The position numbers and the translations under genes are program-made. Of a DNA stretch of 64,000 nt, positions 25,255 through 32,613 are shown one piece after another (the stretch's first letter is position 1; the number at the start of each line of letters is the position of its first letter). This DNA is from Breviolum minutum Mf 1.05b.01 (Eukaryota; Sar; Dinophyceae; Suessiales; Symbiodiniaceae). Under the pieces are notes generated by a model. That model saw only the letters and a list, made by a program, of their open reading frames with translations, had not been told where the DNA came from and searched no databases. Location: assembly GCA_000507305.1 (NCBI GenBank), contig DF239101.1, forward strand, positions 124,001-188,000, read 5' to 3'.

Positions 25255-25485
25255 TTAGTTGAGTTGTGTTTTCCTTCCATATGATTGGTGTTTAATTGTT
25301 CTTGATGTTTCAGTTGATAATAAACTGTTTTTGTTGAGATTCGTGGTTACTCTCCTAGGGAATGTAGCTAGCAAGAAAGGACCTCCCAAACCTATCACAT
25401 CTTCAATGGCAAACTCGCCCAACACCCACCTGTCAGTTTCCCGTTCTTGGCATGTTGATGTACTGCTTCGACCAATAAGATCCAA
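25255..25485 (-). CDS. Candidate coding segment, unidentified
   Basis: An open minus-strand frame with coding-like content (STSTCQERETDRWVLGEF, then AIEDVIGLGGPFLLATFPRR). A GACAG|GTGGGT junction inside could be a splice donor, so the true exon may be only the upstream part. No family recognised. Confidence 0.27.
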   Translation of the reverse strand: MDLIGRSSTSTCQERETDRWVLGEFAIEDVIGLGGPFLLATFPRRVTTNLNKNSLLSTETSRTIKHQSYGRKTQLN

Positions 25486-26264
25486 TACATCCCCATTAAG
25501 ACCCTCTTAAACCCAAAATGCATCAAAATGCCCTAGTGAATTGTGATCATGTTGGGGGTTCAACTAGCTCCTATACTAGCAAAACTCAAAAATTGATCCA
25601 TTCTTAAGTCGATCCCATTCCCCTCAATCTTTTTACCAAGACTGAAACAATCCAAGCTACAAGACACCATGGCTGAACAGAAACTGATCGTATCCACAGG
25701 GTGATGCATCAACCCCAACGTCATCTTCCAACTGCAAGAGTTGGTCCAACCACAAGATGAGGTGGTCCATGAAGGTTTTTGTTGGTTTGCTGAGGATGTG
25801 GAACAAAAAAACATTCGAAAGAAAGATGTATGGTGGAAAGTTTTTGAGTTCATGATGATTCAAGATAAATCAATGCAGTATATATAGAAATAGATACACG
25901 ACATGTGCATAATATCCATAATCGGATGTCACCCAGGCGCTGGAAAGTGCAGATTATATAAAAGCTTGGGATCCCCTACAAAAAAGTAACAAAATGGTGT
26001 TGGCGGGCATCCTGGGACGGATGCCCTCAAGGGAACAAGCAAATCTCACCTTGAGAAAGGAACATCCTCTTCAAAAATGCCTTAGTTCATGGATATGTTT
26101 CCAGAAGGGTACAGACCTGGATATCTCTGTTTGTCAGAATAAATTTCTCAAAATATAGGATGCTTCCACCATGCATCTTCACATTATGCTATATTGCAAG
26201 TATCCTATACATCTATAGTATGGCGTTTGTCTCAACCTTGTGGTTTCTCACCCTTGTTTGTGCC

Positions 26265-26375
26265 CTAAGAAGTCATGAATCTTTCTGGTTTTGCTCCTCG
26301 CCTTTCTACGGCGGAAATGGCTGCACCCACGCTGCGGACATTAGCAACCAGTCCTTGCATTGGAGCATGGATGTA
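26265..26375 (-). CDS. Candidate PPR-like exon
   Basis: Encodes MQGLVANVRSVGAAISAVER followed by RGAKPERF, ending at TAG. The V-x-S-x-G-A-A-I-S-A-x-E-R pattern closely matches the first helix of a PPR unit. It follows a TCCAATGCAAG acceptor. Same strand as the other PPR-like exons. Confidence 0.42.
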   Translation of the reverse strand, partial: YIHAPMQGLVANVRSVGAAISAVERRGAKPERFMTS

Positions 26376-27319
26376 TAGGGTAGCTATCCAAAACCTCATG
26401 ATGTCGACTGAAACTGCGAGTGTGTACCTACATATCCTATAGATATACGTATGGCATTTGCTTCCTTTTTGTCTTTCTGCAGAAGTCATTGCGATTTAAT
26501 AGAACCCTTTTTTCGGTTTTATCCATCCCTCTCTCCCACTACTTCGAACTACTTGCCTAGGTGCCTCCATGGTTCATATCTGCAAATAATGGCTATTTCA
26601 TTATATTTTGGCTTTTATCTGTGGGTCGGTGGGTGGGCGGGTAGTGGTGGTGGTGTGGTGATGCTCGAATAGTGTAATAGAAATAGTCATCCTGGAATCT
26701 CATAGCAAGCATGTTGGGTTGATGATCATGCGCCTTGGGTTCTCGGACAATGCTGTTTGGCGATATTTCGGTTTGATTGGAGGTGGAGGTAGGTGGCAGT
26801 GATGTCATGTCATGTCCACCAAATCTGTTGCTCCACCCCTGTGCCAAGTGGATTTGCAACACTGCGATGCAGGATGTTCCGGACATGAATCCTTTCCCTT
26901 TGGATAGCATGATGCGTGTGGATGCCAGGCAGTTCTTTTATTAATCAATTTCTACGATATGTTTCTTTAGTGATTTCTTTACTGTACTTGATTTTGTTCT
27001 TTTCATTATTGTAGAATATAGTACTCGCGATACCATGATATCATCGTATACGATTGAAAATCCAATACAAAGTGGGAAACATGTGTGTATATGCATATAG
27101 AAAAGTTGATACGTCAGCAACATAAACCTTGCGCAACATGATAATCCACTGAATCAATGCATATATATATATAATATGGAATAATTATGAATAGTTAATA
27201 TCATAATCGGATACTGCAGTTTTATCTAGACCTTGCACAGTTTCATTATGGAAGATAGGTCCATCGAATCTACCTTTCCCAAGTGCTGGGTCCCTGGGTC
27301 CCAGGTCAACACCCCAAAC

Positions 27320-27421
27320 CCAAGCGAAATGCGGACATCCAAGCGTCTCAACTGAGGGATGGCATTCATAAGGTGCATGGTTTCTTGCCATAATTGGCAT
27401 CGAGCAGTTGTGACCATAACA
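27320..27421 (-). CDS. PPR-like exon next to the retrotransposon insertion
   Basis: 102 bp from a CAGTGTTAACAG acceptor to a GG|GTTTGG junction. Encodes VMVTTARCQLWQETMHLMNA then IPQLRRLDVRISL, matching a PPR unit (A-R-C-x-x-W-x-x-x-M-x-L-M...L-D-V-R-I-S). The retrotransposon begins 68 bp before this acceptor, so it would sit in the preceding intron. The nearest exon on the far side (37107-37180) also looks PPR-like. As I delimit them the two exons do not match in phase, so their being consecutive is unproven. Confidence 0.42.
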
Positions 27422-27484
27422 CTGTTAACACTGATGATGTCAAACTGTTGCGCGCAGCCTCAGGATCGACCCAAATGGGCCTCG

Positions 27485-27489
27485 GGAAT
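27485..27489. repeat. Target-site duplication GGAAT (left)
   Basis: GGAAT immediately outside the left LTR, repeated immediately outside the right LTR at 37037-37041. Five bp is the usual duplication for Ty1/Copia integrases, and it confirms the element boundaries. Confidence 0.92.
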
Positions 27490-27596
27490 CCGTTCTTAGG
27501 GAATCAGCATTTATTTTCCTTGAGCCAAAAGTAGAGGTTATTCCCCTATCATTTACTCTTAGTGAAACTATGCTATTCTCCCACTTCACGAAACGT
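27490..27596 (-). repeat. 3' LTR (107 bp)
   Basis: Identical over 107 bp to the 5' LTR at 36930-37036. Read on the minus strand it starts ACGTTTCGTGAAG and ends CCCTAAGAACGG, so the terminal CGTT/AACG is inverted but TG/CA is missing. Unusually short for an LTR. Contains TTTTGGCTCAAG at 27519-27530. Confidence 0.95.
27519..27530 (-). promoter_or_regulatory. Spliced-leader-like 12-mer in the 3' LTR
   Basis: TTTTGGCTCAAG equals the 3' terminal 12 nt of the 22-nt dinoflagellate spliced leader; the ten leader bases before it do not match. The 5' LTR carries the same 12-mer at 36959-36970. It may be a relic of trans-splicing followed by reverse transcription, or chance. Two copies are not independent because the LTRs are identical. 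Confidence 0.5.
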
Positions 27597-27608
27597 CCCC
27601 CCCCAAGG
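27597..27608 (-). promoter_or_regulatory. Polypurine tract (plus-strand primer)
   Basis: On the minus strand CCTTGGGGGGGG abuts the 3' LTR exactly. An uninterrupted G8 directly before the LTR is where RNase H would leave the plus-strand DNA primer. Its position independently fixes the LTR start at 27596. Confidence 0.85.
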
Positions 27609-27867
27609 ATGCAGCTAAGGACATGGCACAACTCAGGCCACTTAGGAACCCCCCGGCCAGGCTCCTGAGTGTCCTTACCGCCTTGCTGCCATCATTGGCA
27701 AAGACATTTCAAGCAAAATGAGAGATTAAAAATACAGGCACTAATCTGTGACACATTCCTGCATATTGTACATACAGCTGCTCATTCACTCAGAGCCACA
27801 GCGCCGTAGTTAACGTCAAAGAGAGCCATGCTCCAGATCCAGATTTCTTTGAAAATAACCAAATCCT
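27609..27867 (-). other. Retrotransposon 3' untranslated region
   Basis: Non-coding DNA between the hairpin repeats and the polypurine tract. No ORF or repeat was recognised. Confidence 0.6.
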
Positions 27868-27995
27868 GAGCTGCAACCCGCACGAATGCAAGGGCTTGCA
27901 GGGAGCCTATGTTTCGGATCCAAGGCACCCGTGAGCTGCAATCCGCACGAATGCAAGGGCTTGCAGAGAGCCTACGTCGGATCCAAGGCGCTCAC
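27868..27995 (-). repeat. Tandem 65 bp repeat with conserved hairpin, at the pol stop
   Basis: Two tandem copies (27868-27932 and 27933-27995, differing by a few substitutions and a small indel) each hold the palindromic core CGCACGAATGCAAGGGCTTG. On the minus strand each folds as CTGCAA-G-CCC / GGG-TTGCAG (copy 2 with GGA) around a 12-nt loop. The frameshifted pol stop (TGA, 27992-27994) lies at the edge of copy 2. A third hairpin copy lies before gag at 34773-34801. Confidence 0.8.
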
Positions 27996-28157
27996 GGCAC
28001 TGTGTGTGTATGTGCATTCTTGCCACGCATTGCATCTATTTGATCGCTCGAAATTACGCAGAGTTGTTCTCTTGCGCTCACGAATTTTGCCTTTACTAGG
28101 GGCTTAGTTGCAATGTCAGCTAATTGGTCTTCTGTTTTTGTGGGCTTTAATTCGATT
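27992..28157 (-). CDS. pol: RNase H C-terminal tail of pol, frameshifted
   Basis: After the main RT-RNase H frame ends at a TGA near 28158, the frame shifted by +1 reads EIELKPTKTEDQLADIATKP L and continues about 35 codons to a TGA. The TEDQLADI-TKPL motif is the signature end of Copia RNase H domains, so this is pol coding sequence displaced by a single-base change. It shows the pol of this copy is interrupted near its very end. Confidence 0.85.
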
Positions 28158-29354
28158 TCACGCGACTCCTATCAATTCTGACAATCCTGCAACCGAAATG
28201 CGATGTGTCCTATTCATGTGCCTTAGTTTTGCACTGAATCCTGACTTCAAAATGGTCACAGCCGCACTGTTGTCTTCGCACAGCTGGGAAACCACCTTAG
28301 TAGAGAGGACTTTCTCCAAGTGATCTAAAAGCGGCAATCCATCTGAATACACCACCTCAGCTGCTGCTACGATTTCGGCCTCAGTCGTCGACCGAGATAC
28401 GCAGCCTTGGCGTTTCGAAGACCACGCTAATGGAAAGAAAGTTCCATCTTCAGACCATAAAACTATGAAGGTACCTGAGTGACTTCTGGATGAGGTGGGG
28501 TCACCTGCAAGGTCAGCATCGCAATACAACTGCAAAATAGGATTGGAGGAAACATGAGACACGGTAGCATGTACCCCAAAAGTGGTGGTAGATTTGACAT
28601 AACCCATAAGCTTCAGAAGCATCTTGTCACAGTTTCGATTCCACTTTGACACGAAAGATGCCAAGTAGCTGATGGCATAACAAAGATCTGGTCTACTTAG
28701 TCTTGCCAACCATAACAGCTTCATTAGCAATTGGGCGGCAGAAGAAGCCAACTGCCCTGTTTCCGAATAGTGTTCGACAGTGAGAGCACTTTCGCTTACA
28801 TATGGTGTGTCTGAAGGCTTCAGAACAGTAACCCCTGGCATGGATTCATACAAACTGATTGCTGAAACTGCGAAATCACACATTGAAAGGAAAATATGTC
28901 TTCCTGACGGTGTTTCAAAAATGAGATGGTCTCTTCCCAGATACCGACCCGGGGTGGTAATTTCATCCATCTTGATGTGTTGTTGAAAGGCACTCCAGAA
29001 CTGTTCCAGACCGTCCCTTGGCCCAGAGGCTAAAATGTCATCCACGTATGCACCAACCATCACTTCTAATGCTGGGATCCACCATAAACTCGCATCAATC
29101 TTGATACCTTGGAGTTCCTTAGTGACTACTTCACCAAGCATCAGACTCCAATCGTCGCCACTTTCGGGATGGCCGTACAAAGCCATTCTCAACTGACACG
29201 CAACTTTTCTGAAGGTTCGCTTCCATCGTTCATGCCATATGATTCGGGGTATGATCACAAAGGTTTTGATAGGTGTTCTTAGGGGTGCTTGCAAATAAGC
29301 TTTTGCTGCATCTGCTACTTTGCATTCATGACCTGGTCGCAACCCGTAGTACAA
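28158..29354 (-). CDS. pol: Pol: reverse transcriptase (palm/thumb) and RNase H
   Basis: 398 codons in the same frame as the upstream ORF, separated from it only by one UAG (29355-29357). The first catalytic Asp is in CKVADAAKAYLQAPL (codons ~12-26), followed by ALYGHPESGDDW and the YVDD box in GAYVDDILASG (~codons 101-111). RNase H follows with YCDADLAGDPTSSRSHSG, SSKRQGCVSRSTTEAE and LCEDNSAAV, giving the D, E and D active-site positions. The enzyme would copy the element RNA into DNA inside virus-like particles. The first codon is TTG directly after the UAG, so this is a continuation and not an independent start. The RNase H tail continues in the +1 frame at 27992-28157. Confidence 0.93.
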   Translation of the reverse strand: MYYGLRPGHECKVADAAKAYLQAPLRTPIKTFVIIPRIIWHERWKRTFRKVACQLRMALYGHPESGDDWSLMLGEVVTKELQGIKIDASLWWIPALEVMVGAYVDDILASGPRDGLEQFWSAFQQHIKMDEITTPGRYLGRDHLIFETPSGRHIFLSMCDFAVSAISLYESMPGVTVLKPSDTPYVSESALTVEHYSETGQLASSAAQLLMKLLWLARLSRPDLCYAISYLASFVSKWNRNCDKMLLKLMGYVKSTTTFGVHATVSHVSSNPILQLYCDADLAGDPTSSRSHSGTFIVLWSEDGTFFPLAWSSKRQGCVSRSTTEAEIVAAAEVVYSDGLPLLDHLEKVLSTKVVSQLCEDNSAAVTILKSGFSAKLRHMNRTHRISVAGLSELIGVA

Positions 29355-30968
29355 CTATAGATTTATTGTTGACACTGTTGCCGGAATGGCCTTGAGTTCC
29401 CTAAAGAACGCAATGTTACCAAATTGGTCTTTACATGCGTCTCCTCTAAATACTAACCTTGCCCGAATTTTACGAAATGATTCTTCCAATTCCGCATTTT
29501 TGACATGACAAATGGGCATGATTTCTCCTATGTGGATGGTCTCTTTCTTGGCTTTGTACATGGCTTTCAACTCCTCGAGTTCATAAGGTTCATCATCCCT
29601 CCATACCTTAAGATCTCTCATTGCTTGAGCTTCTTCCCTGAGTTTTTCCAAGGCTTGCGGATTAGTCAACATCTCTTCCCTTGACATTGGGGCGTGAACA
29701 AGTCCTAGAACCATCTGTCCCATCATCAAACCCCTCTCGTAATGGGCAACCGCTCCTGCAACAACAGTCATACAAGGAACATGCTCAAACATGGTCTGAG
29801 GAAAAAGAGAAGCAAGAATAGCCGTTGCCATCCTGAAATTGTATACTCCCGAAAGCTCAGCCATCCGACCTCCTTCAATGGGATCATGCCGATGTTTCGG
29901 ATCATGACTACAGCAATACCTATTCAGTTCTACTGCCAACCTTTTGGAAGTCGTGAGAATTCTCCATTCCTTCAAAGGTTTCTTCCCATCAATCTCCAAC
30001 TTGAAACCACAACCGGTGGGGAATGACGAAAAGAAAGGAAAAGATGAAATAAATTCAAGAACTTGAGGCTCAATCCACCCTTTGCAACATTTGGGCCATT
30101 CGAAAGACACGGTCCCCCCCGACTCCATAGCCTCATCCGCCAACACCCTGAAAAACTGCACCAGCCCTAAAGCTATTGCTCGTTTGGTTTGAAGTTTAAA
30201 TTCAAAGACCTGACCTTGAACGGCGATATTGAGGTTTTGAAGAGGGGACCATGGTCCACATGAAATGGACCCCCACAAGTGAATTGATTCTCCACAAGCA
30301 ACTCTTTCTTTGAACCACAAATGAACTTGCTCCTGGACCCCCTTTTCAGTGAGATCTCCAAAAGACAAAGACAAACCAATGTACGGAATACTGTGAGCTG
30401 CTGCTACTTGACAACACGAACTGTTAGTTGAACAACAATATTCAACAAACCATTCCTTCCTAGAACTTTTCTTGGTCTTTCCAGCGTTGACAGGCTTACC
30501 AAGAATTCCTGCTAACATTCTGGACAAATCCTCCTCATCCCCATCACCATTTTCTAAAGCATTGACAAGGACAGAGGCCACAACTGCATTTCCTGATTCC
30601 AAATTGGTTGACGCCCGTTTGAGGTTTTCCCCGGTCAACACATGAAGAGCGAAAGACCCATCGTCCGCAGGGTCCAGAGTAGCTGAGGAACTAGGTTTTC
30701 CAACGTCTCCAGCTTTTGGCTTGGATCTTCCCCTAACCGCCTCATCTTCCAGGAGAGTATTGAACCTTTCACGGCAAGCAGGTGTATGAGAATACGTTCC
30801 TTCACTACATCCTGAACAACCCTTGGTTTTTCCAAACGTGTCAATCCTCGCTCGGGTGATTGCTCGGTTCCTTGGAGTTTTCCTGACCGGATTCACCTGG
30901 TGGGAAAATTGAGGAAACAGGCTTTCCCATGTCTTCAGTTTTCTCATCGTCGAACAAGGCTGGGTCAT
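29355..30968 (-). CDS. pol: Pol: zinc-binding motif, methyltransferase-like block and RT N-terminus
   Basis: 537 codons, +1 relative to the integrase ORF, overlapping it by 128 nt and ending in UAG inside the RT. In order: RNRAITRARIDTFGKTKG, a Cys/His knuckle CSGCSEGTYSHTPAC (~codons 51-65), a block of ~200 residues resembling a Rossmann methyltransferase (FVEYCCSTNSSC; GSISCGPWSPLQNLN, like the PCQxFS motif IV of C5-cytosine methyltransferases but with Ser for Pro; GGTVSFEWPKCCKGW; ILTTSKRLAVELNRYCC), a linker, and the RT fingers (KIRARLVFRGDACKDQFGN). RT-containing retrotransposons with cytosine methyltransferase genes are known from dinoflagellates. That this block is one, and is active, is inference. 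Confidence 0.85.
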   Translation of the reverse strand: MTQPCSTMRKLKTWESLFPQFSHQVNPVRKTPRNRAITRARIDTFGKTKGCSGCSEGTYSHTPACRERFNTLLEDEAVRGRSKPKAGDVGKPSSSATLDPADDGSFALHVLTGENLKRASTNLESGNAVVASVLVNALENGDGDEEDLSRMLAGILGKPVNAGKTKKSSRKEWFVEYCCSTNSSCCQVAAAHSIPYIGLSLSFGDLTEKGVQEQVHLWFKERVACGESIHLWGSISCGPWSPLQNLNIAVQGQVFEFKLQTKRAIALGLVQFFRVLADEAMESGGTVSFEWPKCCKGWIEPQVLEFISSFPFFSSFPTGCGFKLEIDGKKPLKEWRILTTSKRLAVELNRYCCSHDPKHRHDPIEGGRMAELSGVYNFRMATAILASLFPQTMFEHVPCMTVVAGAVAHYERGLMMGQMVLGLVHAPMSREEMLTNPQALEKLREEAQAMRDLKVWRDDEPYELEELKAMYKAKKETIHIGEIMPICHVKNAELEESFRKIRARLVFRGDACKDQFGNIAFFRELKAIPATVSTINL

Positions 30969-32613
30969 CCTCGATGTATCCTTTTTCAGGTGGAATGTAG
31001 CTATGAATAGATTTGGGTTTCAGTCCTATGGGCTCTTGACCTTGGTTTCTCATTGGGAATCTCCACTTGCCTGGCGGGATAGCAACAGTTCTAGTTACCA
31101 CTGAATTGAATACCCCTTCACTGACAGCATTCAGCGGCCAAACTTTGTAGATTCCCTTAAACTTCTGACCTGCAATGATCTCCGCTCCCAAAAACAACCC
31201 TGGTTTTCCTTTGGGTTCAAAAGCCGATGGGTTGATATCCTTGTACCACATAAGACAACCAAAAGGCGCAATGATCCCTTCATATGGATAACCATGAGCA
31301 ACTTCAAAAGGAGTCTTTGGTGAATGGGAACTGTTTGGATGATCAGTGATGTTCATGGCGTATTCAAGATACTCATGAACCAAAGGCCAATATTCTGTTT
31401 TCATTCCTGAATGTAACAATGCACATGCTGTGATTCCCTTTACTGTTCTGATGGTCGATTCTGCCAGAGCATTGTGAATTTTGGACCTAGGTTCGGCAGG
31501 ATCGGCAATAAAACCAAGATTCTTGATTGCTGCCAAAATAGCTGGAGCTCGATCCGATGCCACTGACACGATCCCCGGCTTTAACTTACCACAAAATTTC
31601 CTAAGACCTTCTTCCACGTCATCAGCAGATTTGGTTTCACTAGTGTGAAGTCCTACCAAGCCGGAAAACTTGTCAACCATACACAATGAGTACTGTTCTT
31701 TTCCAAAGCCTACATCCCTACCAGCTTCAATATGGTCAATTGCTACCCGTTCCAAGAAACCTTTCGGTTCCTCTGCTTTACGAGCATCTTGCAAAACTTC
31801 CCGCTGATTTGCAGCACGTCTGGAAGGATATTTGTACAGCTTACATTGGACACAAGTTTCACACAAACGTGATTTGGGGAGATGAGTTAGCAAATGGTCC
31901 GTGGAAATATCGTCAACCCATTCCTCTTCATCCTCTTCACCTTCCTTTCTACTCTCAGCTGCTTCCTCAAGCACAGCATTTCTTTCTTGATCATCTTGAT
32001 CATTATCGCCCGGAATCCCCCCCCGAGAGGAAGAATGGGCAGGCATGCCATACGAAAACTCGGTAGAAAAGCGGAAGATGGGAACATGATGATCAATGCG
32101 ATGAGCTTGAATACACTCATTCACATCATACTTCAAAGTGCATGGAACATCCGGTGGAATCAAACATGGTAACTGACCAGCAGGCCAACTAAAGGAAAAA
32201 CCTTGAGAGATTAACTGTCCAATTGACATGGCCAATGGGCAATTTGGAAGAAGATACACTTGTTGAGACGTTTGGGTTTCCCATGACTGACACTCAACCG
32301 TGGTCGAACCTCGTTTCTCTCCCCCCCCAGTCGTGAACCGCAATGGTTTTGAAGTACAGGTCTCAAACTCTGGAGGAAGGTCATAGCCTTGGAGATGAAG
32401 AGCTTCACGAGATCCCAGCCATTCTCCAGCACCTGTGTCACCAACCCAATCGAGATGATGAGAATCGGCACCTGTGAGTGAAGACAAAGCAATGGCAACT
32501 GCCACCAACCCGGCAGCTGCCTGCAGCAGGTTTGGCCGCAGCCTTTGGTGCCTTAGCAGATTCCTGAGAGGGTGCAGGGGTTGCTGTGGCAGTGTGGCTG
32601 AAAGGACATTCAT
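30841..32613 (-). CDS. pol: Pol: aspartic protease and integrase
   Basis: 590 codons, +1 relative to gag, overlapping gag by 176 nt; expression probably needs a +1 shift and not the ATG at 32613. The protease active site is LDWVGDTGAGEWLGS (~codons 54-68). Integrase has an HHCC finger (HLLTHLPKSRLCETC), then catalytic Asp in VAIDHIEA, second Asp in ASDRAPAIL and Glu in NALAESTIR, with only 30 residues between the last two, against 35 in the usual DD35E. The chain ends in a charged tail before the next +1 change. The protease would cut Gag-Pol; the integrase inserts the DNA and makes the 5 bp duplication seen. Confidence 0.93.
   Translation of the reverse strand: MNVLSATLPQQPLHPLRNLLRHQRLRPNLLQAAAGLVAVAIALSSLTGADSHHLDWVGDTGAGEWLGSREALHLQGYDLPPEFETCTSKPLRFTTGGGEKRGSTTVECQSWETQTSQQVYLLPNCPLAMSIGQLISQGFSFSWPAGQLPCLIPPDVPCTLKYDVNECIQAHRIDHHVPIFRFSTEFSYGMPAHSSSRGGIPGDNDQDDQERNAVLEEAAESRKEGEEDEEEWVDDISTDHLLTHLPKSRLCETCVQCKLYKYPSRRAANQREVLQDARKAEEPKGFLERVAIDHIEAGRDVGFGKEQYSLCMVDKFSGLVGLHTSETKSADDVEEGLRKFCGKLKPGIVSVASDRAPAILAAIKNLGFIADPAEPRSKIHNALAESTIRTVKGITACALLHSGMKTEYWPLVHEYLEYAMNITDHPNSSHSPKTPFEVAHGYPYEGIIAPFGCLMWYKDINPSAFEPKGKPGLFLGAEIIAGQKFKGIYKVWPLNAVSEGVFNSVVTRTVAIPPGKWRFPMRNQGQEPIGLKPKSIHSYIPPEKGYIEDDPALFDDEKTEDMGKPVSSIFPPGESGQENSKEPSNHPSED

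Noticed and set aside
30841-30968. Independent start of the RT ORF at the ATG at 30968
   Set aside because: The conserved region begins well downstream (RNRAITRARIDTFG); the ATG lies in the frame-change overlap and is more likely fortuitous.
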